Assembly: GCF_023634655.1 (NCBI RefSeq)
Contig: NZ_JAMKMS010000004.1
Span: 248,001-312,000, forward strand
Direction of reading: 5' to 3'
DNA: 64,000 bases
From: Vibrio methylphosphonaticus
GTDB lineage: Bacteria; Pseudomonadota; Gammaproteobacteria; Enterobacterales; Vibrionaceae
Position 1 is the first letter of the stretch, and each line of letters opens with the position of its first letter. Of this stretch, positions 27,437 through 37,673 are shown piece after piece. The notes under the pieces are model-generated. The model saw only the letters and a program-made list of their open reading frames with translations, had not been told where the DNA came from and did no database searches. Position numbers and translations under genes: made by a program.

Positions 27437-28627
27437 ATGTCTACGCGCAAAGCGGTTGTGGTACTCATGTGTGTTTTGGGCATTACTTCTTGTGCATCAA
27501 CGCCTACGGCGGTTGAGCGAGATCCGAATCTGAGTCCTGAACAGATTCAACAAGCACAAAATCAAGTCTACCAAGACGTATTAAAAACGCATTCGATGTG
27601 GGCGAATCAGCTAGAAGATGCCAAGTCTTTAAGGATCTATGCTCCGGAAAATTATCGCGACATGATGTCGTCTTGGAAAGATGCGCATGAGTTGTTTATT
27701 GAAATGCGAAAAGATCCATCACAAGTTGATGTGAAGCACTCTGTCTTTTCCAGCGAAACTTACGCTATTGCCTTTCGAGATCGTATAAATAGCGTCGAAT
27801 ATAACTTTTCCGCGATCCAACGTTTAAAAAAGCAAGCGGATGAATTGCTTGCCCCAGCCATGATTCAGATGGCTTATTTAGAGAAAATCGAGGCGGCTAA
27901 GTACTTTCGACATGCGACGACCAACGTAACGCGCGAGTATGAACGTTTATTCGAATATCTTGTCGTGTCAGAAGTGGATCGTGCGGAAAGCTACCAGACG
28001 ATATTTTTAGAAAAAGCGTTAGCACTTGAGGTGCGAGTCATTGACGCGATATACGTTGATCCATTAGCGCAAAAGTTATCTTCGTTGTCTAAGGCTAGAT
28101 ACAATGTGATGGCACCGATTAGCTTTAGCTATGTAGAGCAGGGTATTTTGGAGTTACGTAAATTTGTGAGCCAGTCACCACGCGACTTTGACACGATAGA
28201 ACATGATGTTGATAGCATCAATTTTCAATTTCGAAGATTAGAGGCGATCGTTTCTGAGGTGACGAAGCTAATGAATGTTGAAAAGTCTAACTTTGAACCG
28301 CTAGTGCTGGATGCTGAATCACGTCTTCATAAAATTTCAACTGCCGCAAAAGGGAATGATTATCGAGATCAGGATCTGACATCGCAATCAGAGCGCATCG
28401 CGCACGATGTTGAAATGATTAATAAAGCCGATCAGTCGGTTACTTTACGAAAAGAAAATGCGTTGCTTAAGCAAAAGCTTGCACTGTTAGAGATACAGCG
28501 TAATGACGTTAGTAGCACAAATGGCCATGTGGTATCTGAAGCCATGGATAAAGCCGCTAATAATCGCGTTGAGATTGAAAACCTGAAAAAGCTAGTCAGT
28601 GCATTGCAAGCGCAAGCGGACAACTGA
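27437..28627 (+). CDS. Putative lipoprotein with coiled-coil regions
   Basis: A 396-residue exported lipoprotein: signal peptide about 1-20 with lipobox ITSC, Cys near residue 20, then SASTP-like start. The rest is mostly helical with long stretches of heptad character (about 100-230 and 330-396; ENALLKQKLALLEIQRNDV and IENLKKLVSALQAQ). No OmpA domain, enzyme motif or membrane helix follows. AAAGGAGTGT lies before the ATG. I do not recognise a named family; a structural role in the envelope is a guess. Followed by a terminator at 28751-28776. Confidence 0.82.
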   Translation: MSTRKAVVVLMCVLGITSCASTPTAVERDPNLSPEQIQQAQNQVYQDVLKTHSMWANQLEDAKSLRIYAPENYRDMMSSWKDAHELFIEMRKDPSQVDVKHSVFSSETYAIAFRDRINSVEYNFSAIQRLKKQADELLAPAMIQMAYLEKIEAAKYFRHATTNVTREYERLFEYLVVSEVDRAESYQTIFLEKALALEVRVIDAIYVDPLAQKLSSLSKARYNVMAPISFSYVEQGILELRKFVSQSPRDFDTIEHDVDSINFQFRRLEAIVSEVTKLMNVEKSNFEPLVLDAESRLHKISTAAKGNDYRDQDLTSQSERIAHDVEMINKADQSVTLRKENALLKQKLALLEIQRNDVSSTNGHVVSEAMDKAANNRVEIENLKKLVSALQAQADN

Positions 28628-28750
28628 TGGCGGTAAGCTATTCGTAGATAGCTGATAGTAAATGGTGAATAGTTGATCATTGATCGCTACATATCGAGAG
28701 ATATACGCGGATAGAAGTGTACACATAACACGTCAGAAAAAGCATATAAA

Positions 28751-28776
28751 CACTGCCAATAGGCGGTGTTTTTTTT
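28751..28776 (+). terminator. Terminator after the coiled-coil lipoprotein gene
   Basis: CACTGCC, loop AATA, GGCGGTG then TTTTTTTT; one G-T pair in a seven-base stem. Confidence 0.88.
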
Positions 28777-28979
28777 GGAAAAAATTCAGGTGAAAAATAA
28801 GGCTGCAATAATGTGGGTTTTCAAGTTTCTTATTGTTTTATCAGTGATTTTTTTGCGAACTACCCTAGTTGAGTTATTTATATTGATAATGGGCAAAAAT
28901 GTCACTTGCCATATCGATTGATTGGGAGCATTATCCGCCACCACCAAATTGTTACTAAACATGTATTGAGAAAATGGAA

Positions 28980-29816
28980 ATGAACCAGTTCGATGCTTTG
29001 TTGCCACCACAAATGGCAGAGCGTGCCGCTGACGCGGGTGTAGGTAAAGCGACGAAAGACCCAATGAAATCCTTTTTACTTGCCATTACGGCAGGTTTAC
29101 ACATTGGTATCGCTTTTATTTTTTATACCACCATTACTACCGGCGCAGATGATTTACCTTGGGGCTTAACCCGCTTCTTGGGTGGGTTGGCGTTTAGTCT
29201 TGGCTTAGTCCTTGTGATCATTACGGGCGGTGAACTGTTCACCAGTTCAGTATTGACGCTGGTTGCCAGAGCGAGCGGCAAGATCACGTGGGGGGCATTA
29301 TTTAAGAACTGGGCGGTGGTTTATGTTGGCAACATGTTGGGTGCATTGTTCCTAGTTGCGATTATGCTTACCGCCAAGCAATACCTATTTGATGCAGGGC
29401 AGGTTGGTCTTAACACGATGCAAATAGCGCAGCATAAACTGCACCATGGGTTTTGGCAGGCCGTCGCGTTAGGCATTATGTGTAATGTCTTGGTTTGTGT
29501 TGCGGTGTGGATGACGTTTAGTGGCAGAACGTTGACAGATAAGATCATTGTGATGGTACTGCCTGTTGCTATGTTCGTGTCAGCGGGTTTTGAACACTGT
29601 ATCGCCAATATGTTTCAAGTACCGATGGCGGTGGGTATTAAGGTTTTTGCCCCAGCAGAATTTTGGCAAAACATTGGTGCGACGCCAGCAGACTTTGTTG
29701 ACCTAAACTTGTTGGCCTTTATCACTAATAACCTTATCCCAGTGACGTTGGGCAACATTATCGGCGGTGGTATTTTTGTCGGTATGTTGTACTGGTTAAT
29801 CTATTTACGTGACTAA
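28980..29816 (+). CDS. focA: Formate channel FocA
   Basis: A 278-residue FNT-family channel, six helices, pentameric in the inner membrane, passing formate during mixed-acid fermentation. Signature parts are LAITAGLHIGIAFIFY, GGLAFSLGLVLVIITGGELF and FEHCIANMF, with the gating His in the last. GAG nine bases before ATG 28980 favours it over ATG 28974. No pflB or pyruvate formate-lyase activating gene follows, unlike in enterics. The gene is followed by a terminator at 29894-29921. Confidence 0.94.
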   Translation: MNQFDALLPPQMAERAADAGVGKATKDPMKSFLLAITAGLHIGIAFIFYTTITTGADDLPWGLTRFLGGLAFSLGLVLVIITGGELFTSSVLTLVARASGKITWGALFKNWAVVYVGNMLGALFLVAIMLTAKQYLFDAGQVGLNTMQIAQHKLHHGFWQAVALGIMCNVLVCVAVWMTFSGRTLTDKIIVMVLPVAMFVSAGFEHCIANMFQVPMAVGIKVFAPAEFWQNIGATPADFVDLNLLAFITNNLIPVTLGNIIGGGIFVGMLYWLIYLRD

Positions 29817-29893
29817 GTTTGGCGAGATACGCCTACTGTGTTAGGCGCTGTTTGACAGCGTCTACTCAATTACAAACTTAGCAATTGCTGTCA

Positions 29894-29921
29894 TAAAGCG
29901 CCTTCTGGGCGCTTTATTTTT
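29894..29921 (+). terminator. Terminator after focA
   Basis: AAAGCGCC, loop TTCT, GGGCGCTTT, then ATTTTT. Confidence 0.9.
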
Positions 29922-30056
29922 ATCGATATCAACATCCATTTCTTTTGGTGTTCATGACTATTTGAGTGACGAATAACACTATAGTGGCAGTTAAAATCAC
30001 AGTGGCAGCTAAAACTCTGAGCGCCTAAACCTCAAGCTCCTAAAACGTAAATAGTA

Positions 30057-30145
30057 ACTAAAACCTTAGGTAGCCATTAAAACCTTAAGCATCGATTAAA
30101 ACCTTAAGAATCAATTGAATCCTTAAGCATCAATTAAAACCAGAG
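30057..30145. repeat. Tandem array, 19-base unit, about 4.5 copies
   Basis: Unit ATTAAAACCTTAAGCATCA. Clear copies begin at 30076, 30095 and 30114; a degenerate one precedes (from 30057) and a partial one (from 30133) follows. The partial copy contains the stop codon of the minus-strand ORF 30134-30328, so the array looks like tandem duplication of that gene's 3' edge. Confidence 0.9.
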
Positions 30146-30328
30146 TGATGAGACGTCCAACGACGTGGCGTTAAAGGCTTTCACTGATAACTCACAAGGT
30201 GGGGTTGAAAGACATTTGGACAATGCTTCCGGTGTGCAAATTAACCAGTTTTTGCCATTATCTTGCATGAAAGTCGCATCACACTCTGAAGTGACTTTAT
30301 GCGTTATCCAATTAGCTTTGTTTTCCAT
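30134..30328 (-). CDS. Small hypothetical protein, 64 residues
   Basis: A short gene supported by a strong ribosome site (GAGGGAG, seven bases before ATG 30328) and by balanced composition. The product has four cysteines (SECDATF, LICTPE, SKCLSTPPCE) and no signal or membrane segment. I do not recognise it. Its stop codon lies in the last unit of the 19-base repeat array, so its end may vary between strains. Confidence 0.6.
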   Translation of the reverse strand: MENKANWITHKVTSECDATFMQDNGKNWLICTPEALSKCLSTPPCELSVKAFNATSLDVSSLWF

Positions 30329-30671
30329 GTGATTTCTCCCTCATCCCTTTTGTTTTTCGACGCCATGCACAACATTGACTACGTGTTAATCAAATTACTC
30401 ATTGCGTATGACGAATTGATGAACGTGAAGCACGCGGGTTATTTTTTATTGATTGAGAAAAGTATCAGTAACTCAGTGACTTGGTTATCCACATATCCTG
30501 TGGATAACCAAGTTTAAAGTAGGTGTGTAACATGACTTTTAGGCATTTCTGAGCGGAGCGAAGCGTCATTGACAATACAGACAACATCGATGTAATCGCT
30601 GTTGTTAAAGTTGAAACAGGACTAAAGGGAATGGGCTACCTTGCGTGGGTTTAATCGAAAAACATCAATAT
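30329..30671. other. Gene-free gap containing a DnaA-box hairpin
   Basis: No supported gene. A 72-codon plus-strand frame (30299-30517) has no ribosome site and runs through the inverted repeat at 30479-30513, so it was not accepted. Confidence 0.6.
30479..30513. repeat. Perfect inverted repeat holding two DnaA boxes
   Basis: Arms of 15 bases, ACTTGGTTATCCACA and its exact reverse complement, flank the five-base loop TATCC. Each arm carries TTATCCACA, the strong consensus DnaA box (30485-30493 on plus, 30499-30507 on minus). It could be a DnaA-titration or regulatory site, or a transcription-ending hairpin; no long T run is present. Confidence 0.85.
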
Positions 30672-31469
30672 TCATCGCGTATCCTGTTGTGGCAACACGC
30701 AAGGCTTACCTGCAGGACTAAACTTGTGTCGGACAATGAGGTTCAAATTAATGGTAATGGAAACACTCATCATGACAAAAATGGCAAGCATGATCAGTAA
30801 CTGGTACTTAATGGCAACAAGGGGACTGGCACCGCCTAAAATTTGACCGGTCATCATGCCGGGTAGCGATACCAATCCTGTCGTTGCAATGGTGGCGAGA
30901 ATGGGCGCTAGTGATTTTTGTAGGGCAAGACGTACAAATGGCATTGTCGCTGTTGAAACGGGTGCCCCTAAAGATATCGCGGCTTCGTATTCCGTCCAGC
31001 GGTCTTGCAATGCTCCATAAAAGTTTTGCAATGCGACAATATTCCCGCTGAGGCTGTTACCAAGTAGCATACCCGCAAGTGGGATAACGTATTGGGCACT
31101 ATAAACCGGAACCGGCTGGATTATTATCACACACAGCACCGTGACGATAGGCAGCAGACCAATCAATAGCGATAGGACGATATAAGGGAGCAATGCCTTC
31201 TTAGGTAAGCGGGCTTTGCTTAAAATCGCGCTTCCACCAACGATGACCATTACGGTCAACCAAATCACATTAATGACAACGTTGTTTAAGTAGAACAAAT
31301 ACTCAAGATAAAGACCAACGAGAGCGAGCTGTACTGTCATCCGCAAAATGCTAATACAGGCATCTTTGTTTAAGTCGAGCTTATAGTAATGACTGATCCC
31401 AAATGGAATGGATAGCGTTGTTGCAAACCCTAGTAATTGCCACCAAGTAATGTCTATGACGTCTTGCAT
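30672..31469 (-). CDS. fetB: FetB-like ABC permease (UPF0014)
   Basis: A 265-residue membrane protein with seven or so helices, matching FetB (YbbM) of E. coli, the permease of the FetAB exporter linked to iron homeostasis and peroxide tolerance. Family blocks are GNSLSGNIVALQNF, YEAAISLGAP and ATTGLVSLPGMMTGQILGGA. The usual ATPase gene fetA is not beside it: the upstream neighbour is torE on the other strand, and downstream there is only gap. Either fetA is elsewhere or it was lost. Confidence 0.9.
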   Translation of the reverse strand: MQDVIDITWWQLLGFATTLSIPFGISHYYKLDLNKDACISILRMTVQLALVGLYLEYLFYLNNVVINVIWLTVMVIVGGSAILSKARLPKKALLPYIVLSLLIGLLPIVTVLCVIIIQPVPVYSAQYVIPLAGMLLGNSLSGNIVALQNFYGALQDRWTEYEAAISLGAPVSTATMPFVRLALQKSLAPILATIATTGLVSLPGMMTGQILGGASPLVAIKYQLLIMLAIFVMMSVSITINLNLIVRHKFSPAGKPCVLPQQDTR

Positions 31470-31904
31470 ATCACTGTTTTCATCAAAGAAATAATGGTTT
31501 TATTTTACGGGACTATTCGACATCACACACTGATTTTTGGTAGCGATTACTGTCTGGTGTTAGCAATCTTGTAACATACTAGCTCGATATCACTCAGCAT
31601 TTGATGAAATTTTCTGCGATTCTAGCACGGATAATTCATCGATATGTTGCATAATTGCGATCTTGTTTACATACTTGTACAGGTATTATTTCTTCACATC
31701 TATTAACATTTTTATATATCGACATTTAATTAATAACAACTCAGGGTGACCTCAAAAAAGTGTTGATTAACAAGGGTTGAGAGGTCGGAATTGGTTGAAC
31801 CACACATATAGTATGGTTTAGCATTTTCCTTAGAATAGTTTTAATAATTGATTTATTCATAAGAGTAAATCGCAGCTTTAACACGATACAAAATAGGCAA
31901 ATGT
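31470..31904. promoter_or_regulatory. Divergent fetB / torE control region
   Basis: 435 bases without a gene and with AT-rich stretches. The torECA promoter should be here. I could not identify TorR decamers or an FNR site with confidence. Hexamer GATATG/CGATAT-like elements recur (31582, 31641, 31718) but are too weak to call. Confidence 0.4.
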
Positions 31905-32081
31905 ATGAGTGATGTTAACAAAGTTGAGAGCACAGAAAAACATGGTATGGAATGGAAGTCTTTCTTTTTCATCTGCGCAGTTTTCTTCCCTCTCTTGAGT
32001 GTGGCGATCGTAGGTGGTTACGGTTTTACAGTGTGGATGCTTCAGATCTTCGTATTTGGACCTCCAGGTGTTCACGGTTAA
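31905..32081 (+). CDS. torE: TorE (NapE-family) small membrane protein
   Basis: A 58-residue protein. One membrane helix (about 20-45: FFFICAVFFPLLSVAIVGGY) is followed by the conserved end VFGPPGVHG, typical of NapE/TorE proteins coded first in torECA operons of Vibrio and Shewanella. ATG 31905 is used because the frame from ATG 31901 stops after three codons. It lies 43 bases before torC. Confidence 0.9.
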   Translation: MSDVNKVESTEKHGMEWKSFFFICAVFFPLLSVAIVGGYGFTVWMLQIFVFGPPGVHG

Positions 32082-32124
32082 TAAACCGTTATTTAATCAA
32101 TTACGAGTTTCGAGAGAGTAAGTC

Positions 32125-33306
32125 ATGAAATCCTTTTTAATCAAACTTTGGCGCACCATCAGCAGACCTGCAGTACACATCAGTTTAGGTGTTCTTACCG
32201 CTGGTGGTTTTATCGCGGGCGTAATCTTTTGGGGTGGCTTTAACACCGCGCTAGAAGCGACCAATACCGAAGAGTTCTGTATTAGTTGTCACACGATGAG
32301 TGAAAACGTTTATGTAGAGCTTCAGGAAACCGTGCACTGGAAAAATGATTCCGGTGTTCGTGCTACCTGTCCAGACTGCCATGTTCCGCATAACTGGACA
32401 GATAAAATTGCACGTAAAATGCAAGCTTCCAAGGAAGTATTCGCGCAGATTTTTGGTGATTTAGATACACCAGAGAAATTTGAAGCGCGTCGTCTTGAAC
32501 TTGCTCGCCATGAGTGGGATCGTTTCTCAGCAAACAAATCTTTAGAATGTAAGAACTGCCATGCTTATGAGTCAATGGACTTTGAGCAAATGTCTCCGGC
32601 GGCTCGTATTCAAATGACATCAGCAGCAGAACGCGATCAAAGTTGTGTTGACTGTCACAAAGGTATTGCACACCACTTACCAAAAGATATGGCCAGTGCA
32701 AGCGGTATTGTTGGCGACTTAGAACAGGTAGCAAGCAGCACGTCTTACTCGAAAGGTAATGATGTCGTTTCAATTCGCCACCTACCACTTTATACCGATG
32801 CGTCAGCAGCAACGGAAGCGGGCTTATTGAGCCCTGCAAGTGAAGTGGCAATCGTTGATGATAAAGGCGATATGATTGAAGTTAAAATTGATGGCTGGCG
32901 CAAAGCGAAAGGCTTTGGTCGTGTTATTCAAGAAGACTTTGGTATGAACATCTCCACTGCTATTTTGACTAAAGAAGTTTCTCAAAGCTCAGATGTTACT
33001 GTTGGTGAAAAGAAAGAAGATGAGCTGACAGGACTTCCTTGGGAGCAAGTTTCAGTCAACCTATGGATGAAAAAAGAATCCATGCTGCCTGACTACACTC
33101 CAATTTGGAACGCGGCAGGTGAAGCGTATCAAACCAACTGCTCAACATGTCACACACAACCTGATGTTGCACACTTTAGTGCTAATGGTTGGGTAGGCAT
33201 GCTAGACGGTATGATCGCATTTGTGAACTTTGATAAAGACACTGAGGCTCTGGTTCTTAAGTATCTACAGAAGCATTCATCAGACTTTTCTGAAGGTCAC
33301 CACTAA
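32125..33306 (+). CDS. torC: TorC pentahaem c-type cytochrome
   Basis: A 393-residue membrane-anchored cytochrome that passes electrons from menaquinol to the TMAO reductase. An uncleaved N-terminal anchor (about 15-38) is followed by four NapC/NirT-type haem sites (CISCH, CPDCH, CKNCH, CVDCH) and, after the TorC-specific C-terminal domain, a fifth (CSTCH). Thus five CxxCH motifs, the expected number. AGAGAGTAAGTC precedes the ATG. It precedes torA by 23 bases. Confidence 0.95.
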   Translation: MKSFLIKLWRTISRPAVHISLGVLTAGGFIAGVIFWGGFNTALEATNTEEFCISCHTMSENVYVELQETVHWKNDSGVRATCPDCHVPHNWTDKIARKMQASKEVFAQIFGDLDTPEKFEARRLELARHEWDRFSANKSLECKNCHAYESMDFEQMSPAARIQMTSAAERDQSCVDCHKGIAHHLPKDMASASGIVGDLEQVASSTSYSKGNDVVSIRHLPLYTDASAATEAGLLSPASEVAIVDDKGDMIEVKIDGWRKAKGFGRVIQEDFGMNISTAILTKEVSQSSDVTVGEKKEDELTGLPWEQVSVNLWMKKESMLPDYTPIWNAAGEAYQTNCSTCHTQPDVAHFSANGWVGMLDGMIAFVNFDKDTEALVLKYLQKHSSDFSEGHH

Positions 33307-33329
33307 TAGACGTTAATTGGAGTAGCAAA

Positions 33330-35792
33330 ATGGCAATTACACGAAGAAGCTTCCTTAAAGGTGTTGCAGGGACAAGTGCGGCATCTCTAATTGGCCCAAG
33401 CTTGTTAGCTTCGGCGTCTGCTAGTGCAGCAGAAACAGAAGGGACCTGGAAAATATCAGGCTCACACTGGGGGGCATTCCGCGCCCGAGTATGGGGTGGA
33501 AAAGTACAAGAAATTAAGCCTTTCGAAGTCGATAAGCATCCGACTGATATGCTAAATGGCATTAAAGGCATTATCTACAGTCCGTCTCGAGTACGCTACC
33601 CGATGGTACGTCTTGACTGGCTAAAGAAACATAAATATGCAGCAGAGACTCGCGGTAACAACCGTTTCGTTCGTGTGACATGGGATGAAGCCCTTGATCT
33701 TTTCTATCGCGAATTAGAAACCGTTCAGAAAGACTATGGTCCATGGGCTCTGCACACAGGTCAAACGGGCTGGCGTCAAACGGGTCAGTTCCATAGTTGT
33801 ACTAACCATATGCAGCGTGCGATGGGACTTCATGGCTATTCGGTTAAGAAAGTGGGTGACTACTCAACCGGTGCGGGCCAGACCATTCTGCCGTATGTAC
33901 TTGGCTCAACAGAAGTGTACGCTCAGGGTACGTCTTGGGATCTAATTCTGGAGAATAGTGACAACATCATTCTTTGGGGTAACGATCCCGTTAAGAACCT
34001 GCAAGTAGGTTGGACGTGTGAAACGCACCAATCTTTTGCGTACTTAGATCAGTTAAAAGAGAAAGTAGCGAACAAAGAAATCAATGTGGTATCGGTTGAT
34101 CCAGTTCGCAACAAAACGGGTCGTTTCCTAGACAATGAACAACGTTACATCAACCCACAGACGGATGTTCCGTTTATGTTGGGTGTTGCGCATGTCCTGT
34201 ATAATGAGGATCTGCACGATAAAAAGTTCATCGACACCTATTGTTTAGGTTTTGAAGACTTCATTGGTTACGTTCAGGGTAAAACCAAAGATAAAGTTGA
34301 AAAAACACCGGAATGGGCGTCTGAAATCTGTGGTGTCAGCCCAGACGAAATCCGTAAGTTCGCTCGCATGCTTGTGAATGGTCGTACTCAGATCCTTGTG
34401 GGCTGGAGTGTTCAGCGCCAAGAGCACGGTGAGCAACCATACTGGATGTGTGCAGTTCTTGCTGCAATGATTGGTCAAATCGGCCTACCAGGCGGTGGTA
34501 TTTCTTACGGGCATCACTATTCTGGTATTGGTGTGCCGGCAACTGGATTTGCGGCGCCAGGTTCGTTCCCATTGAACATCGACCAAGGACAAGAGCCGAA
34601 ATATACCAACCAAGACTTTAATGGTTATAGTCGAGTGATCCCTGTTGCTCGTTGGGTAGACAGCCTTCTAGAACCAGGTAAAAAGATTAAGTCGAACGGT
34701 TCTGTTGTGACGCTGCCAAATCTAAAAATGATGGTATTTAGTGGTAACAACCCTTGGCATCACCATCAAGATCGTAACAGAATGCACCAAGCCTTCAGAT
34801 CATTGCATACCGTAGTCGCGATCGATTTTGCTTGGACGGCTACCTGTCGTCAGTCTGATATCGTACTGCCAGCCTGTACCCAGTACGAGCGTAACGATAT
34901 CGATGGCTATGGTGCGTACTCTGGTCGCGGCCTTGTGGCAATGAATAAGCTTGTTGACCCGATGTTCCAGTCTAAAACTGACTTCGAAATCATGGCGAAT
35001 CTGACGCGTCGTTGGGGTCGTTATGAAGACTATACTCGCGGCATGTCGGAAATGGAGTGGGTTAAATCACTGTATGACGGCTGTAAAGAAGCAAACAAAG
35101 GTAAGTTTGACATGCCTGAGTTTGACGAGTTTTGGGAAAAAGGTTACTTGGACTTCGGTACCGGTAAGTCTTGGGTTCGTCATGCAGATTTTCGTGAGGA
35201 TCCGGAAATTAATGCTCTAGGTACGCCGTCTGGATTTATTGAAATCACCAGTCGTACCATAGGCAACATGGGCTATGAGCACTGCCAAGAGCACCCAATG
35301 TGGTTTGAAAAATCTGAGCGTTCACACGGTGGACCGGGTTCAAAACAACACCCATATTGGCTACAGTCCTGTCACCCAGACAAGCGTTTGCACTCTCAAA
35401 TGTGTGAGTCGGAAGAGTTCCGCGCAACCTATACGGTGCAGGGACGTGAACCAATTTACATTAACCCGACAGATGCAAAAGCAAAAGGCATCAAAGATGG
35501 GGACTTGGTTCGAGTCTTTAATGATCGTGGACAATTACTTGCTGGTGCAGTCTTAACAGATAGTTATGCACCGGGTGTGGTCCGAATTGAAGAAGGCGCA
35601 TGGTATGGCCCTCTTGATAACAAGATTGGCGCGTTAGATACGTATGGCGATCCAAATACCTTAACGCAGGATATTCCAAGCTCAGAACTAGCCCAGGCGA
35701 CTTCAGCGAATACCTGTTTGGTGAACTTTGAGAAATTCACAGGTAAAGTACCACCAGTGACAGCCTTCGGTGGACCAATCGAAGTTGTCTAG
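33330..35792 (+). CDS. torA: Trimethylamine-N-oxide reductase TorA
   Basis: An 820-residue periplasmic molybdopterin enzyme reducing TMAO to trimethylamine as anaerobic electron acceptor, using the bis-MGD cofactor. The Tat signal is visible at the start (TRRSFLKGV). The DMSO-reductase family serine region is in GDYSTGAGQ, cofactor-binding segments in [13 protein letters not shown] and [17 protein letters not shown], and the C-terminal MGD-binding domain from about 690. Length is close to TorA of Vibrio and Shewanella. No torD chaperone gene follows; a strong terminator does (35831-35858). Confidence 0.96.
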   Translation: MAITRRSFLKGVAGTSAASLIGPSLLASASASAAETEGTWKISGSHWGAFRARVWGGKVQEIKPFEVDKHPTDMLNGIKGIIYSPSRVRYPMVRLDWLKKHKYAAETRGNNRFVRVTWDEALDLFYRELETVQKDYGPWALHTGQTGWRQTGQFHSCTNHMQRAMGLHGYSVKKVGDYSTGAGQTILPYVLGSTEVYAQGTSWDLILENSDNIILWGNDPVKNLQVGWTCETHQSFAYLDQLKEKVANKEINVVSVDPVRNKTGRFLDNEQRYINPQTDVPFMLGVAHVLYNEDLHDKKFIDTYCLGFEDFIGYVQGKTKDKVEKTPEWASEICGVSPDEIRKFARMLVNGRTQILVGWSVQRQEHGEQPYWMCAVLAAMIGQIGLPGGGISYGHHYSGIGVPATGFAAPGSFPLNIDQGQEPKYTNQDFNGYSRVIPVARWVDSLLEPGKKIKSNGSVVTLPNLKMMVFSGNNPWHHHQDRNRMHQAFRSLHTVVAIDFAWTATCRQSDIVLPACTQYERNDIDGYGAYSGRGLVAMNKLVDPMFQSKTDFEIMANLTRRWGRYEDYTRGMSEMEWVKSLYDGCKEANKGKFDMPEFDEFWEKGYLDFGTGKSWVRHADFREDPEINALGTPSGFIEITSRTIGNMGYEHCQEHPMWFEKSERSHGGPGSKQHPYWLQSCHPDKRLHSQMCESEEFRATYTVQGREPIYINPTDAKAKGIKDGDLVRVFNDRGQLLAGAVLTDSYAPGVVRIEEGAWYGPLDNKIGALDTYGDPNTLTQDIPSSELAQATSANTCLVNFEKFTGKVPPVTAFGGPIEVV

Positions 35793-35830
35793 TGAGAGTT
35801 TAACCGTACAGAGTTTTAAGTAGCACACAA

Positions 35831-35858
35831 AACCCATTCATTAGAATGGGTTTTTTTT
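35831..35858 (+). terminator. Terminator after torA
   Basis: AACCCATTC, four-base loop ATTA, GAATGGGTT, with eight T at the end. Confidence 0.93.
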
Positions 35859-35907
35859 GGTCTAGGAATATAATTAGTAGGTCATCTATTAACTAGGTCG
35901 AGGGCGT

Positions 35908-37662
35908 ATGACCGAATATCTGCCATTCTCTAACGAGGTTGATGCACTAGCTATTAACCCTAGTATCAGTATTACTAAGCGCAATCACGAATTATATTTT
36001 CAATACGCTAGCTTAAATTTTGAACCACTTTCTACTCGTACAGCCTTAACGAAATTTGAGAACCAAATTGAATCTGATGCCAGGTTATTGGGTGACGGCT
36101 TTCAAATGTTATGTCAGACCTCTGGGACGGTGAATCAACTCGTTGATATCGGTCGATGTCCGGATAATAGTCCGAGTTATCGGATTTATGATGAAGATGC
36201 GCCTAAGCGTTTTTACAATTATTTGGTTATTGAGCAATCATCAGGGTTTACTTTATTTGGCTTTACGTCTTGCCATCGATTTGCAGGCTTCTTCGAATTG
36301 CATACCACTTCTCAGGGGATCGACGTCATTGCCTTTATCGACGGAGAAGACAGTTTGCCGCAAGATTGGCAAACGAACCAGTTAGAATCCTTGGTGGTGT
36401 TGCATGGTGATGATATGGATTCGGTGTTCAGCCAGTTTGCGAAAATGGTATCCAACCACCACCCAGCGAAAGTGGGTGTCTCTCAAGCTAGCCCAATAGG
36501 TTGGTGTTCTTGGTACGCCTATTATGAGAATGTCGATCGTCAACATGTACTTGATAATGTCCATGTCATGGAACAAGAACAAGAGATGCTTGAGTGGGTA
36601 CTGCTCGATGACGGCTATCAAGCTTTTATGGGGGATTGGCTTAGCCCATCGGACAAGTTTTCAGGGGGGGTAAAAGCGTTAATTGAGAACATTCGTTCAA
36701 AAGGCAAAAAGCCGGCCATTTGGATTGCTCCGTTTATTGCAGAGGCGGAATCAGAGGTTTTCCAACAGCATCCAGACTGGTTTCTCAAACACACTGATGA
36801 TACGGCATTGAAAGCAGAAGATGTGACGTATGGTGGTTGGCGATGTACGCCTTGGTATATTTTAGATTGTTCAAACCCAGACGTGTTATCTCATCTCACT
36901 CAAGTGGTTAAAACGATGCGAGAAGAGTGGGGGATTGAGCTGTTTAAGCTTGATGCGAATTATTGGGGGACATTAAAGGGCCAACGTTGCCGTCCGGGTG
37001 TAACCGGTGTCGAAGCGTATCGATTGGGAATGCAAGCGATCAATAAAGGTGCGGGTGAGGCACTAATCTTAGGCTGTAATGCGCCAATGTGGCCTTCATT
37101 GGGCTTAGTCGATGCAATGCGTGTATCCGATGATGTTGAGCGTGATGCACACCGTTTTGAGCAAATCGCAAAAGAAACGTTTTTGCGTAGTTGGCAACAT
37201 CAACGTTTATGGCTGATCGACCCAGATTGCGCCACTCTAACGTCGTTGCCAAATCAAGGTACTGACCGTTCCAGTTATGAGTTCCACCGTAATGTGCTGT
37301 TGGCATCGGGTGGTTTGTTGTTATCTGGCGACCCCTTGCCAGAACTGACCCCCTTTGCAAAAGAAACGCTTGAAAGCCTAGTGAGTCGACAAAAACAAAC
37401 GAATAATACGTCGGTGTTTCAATCATTGATGCTAAATCATTCCGTGTTAAAGCTTACGGAGCAGCGCCGTTTACATTGTCTATTTCACTATACAGAGAAA
37501 GGAACCGATTACACGTTGGCATCTGAATATCCTTGTGATTGGTTTGATTTCTGGACTAGAGAGAAGCTCAATCAAGAACCCAGCCATATTCACATAGTCA
37601 CGTTAAATCAAGCTCGTGAAAGCCGAGCGATTGTTGCGGTTTTTTCCAGCGAGGCGTACTAA
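35908..37662 (+). CDS. Alpha-galactosidase-like glycoside hydrolase, GH36
   Basis: A 584-residue cytoplasmic enzyme (no signal peptide). The catalytic TIM barrel begins near residue 195 with GWCSWYAYYENV. LLDDGYQ and IWIAPFIAEAES follow. FKLDANYWG holds the nucleophile Asp of the KxD type, and RVSDDVERD the acid/base region, as in GH36 enzymes. It should release alpha-linked galactose from oligosaccharides. It is alone: no sugar transporter is beside it, and the nearest importer lies 11 kb away. AGGTCGAGG precedes the ATG. The convergent metal-exporter gene ends 11 bases beyond its stop. Confidence 0.9.
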   Translation: MTEYLPFSNEVDALAINPSISITKRNHELYFQYASLNFEPLSTRTALTKFENQIESDARLLGDGFQMLCQTSGTVNQLVDIGRCPDNSPSYRIYDEDAPKRFYNYLVIEQSSGFTLFGFTSCHRFAGFFELHTTSQGIDVIAFIDGEDSLPQDWQTNQLESLVVLHGDDMDSVFSQFAKMVSNHHPAKVGVSQASPIGWCSWYAYYENVDRQHVLDNVHVMEQEQEMLEWVLLDDGYQAFMGDWLSPSDKFSGGVKALIENIRSKGKKPAIWIAPFIAEAESEVFQQHPDWFLKHTDDTALKAEDVTYGGWRCTPWYILDCSNPDVLSHLTQVVKTMREEWGIELFKLDANYWGTLKGQRCRPGVTGVEAYRLGMQAINKGAGEALILGCNAPMWPSLGLVDAMRVSDDVERDAHRFEQIAKETFLRSWQHQRLWLIDPDCATLTSLPNQGTDRSSYEFHRNVLLASGGLLLSGDPLPELTPFAKETLESLVSRQKQTNNTSVFQSLMLNHSVLKLTEQRRLHCLFHYTEKGTDYTLASEYPCDWFDFWTREKLNQEPSHIHIVTLNQARESRAIVAVFSSEAY

Positions 37663-37673
37663 ACATGTGAACG

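Noticed and set aside
30299..30517. 72-codon plus-strand frame
   Set aside because: It starts inside the small minus-strand gene and crosses the DnaA-box hairpin without a ribosome site.
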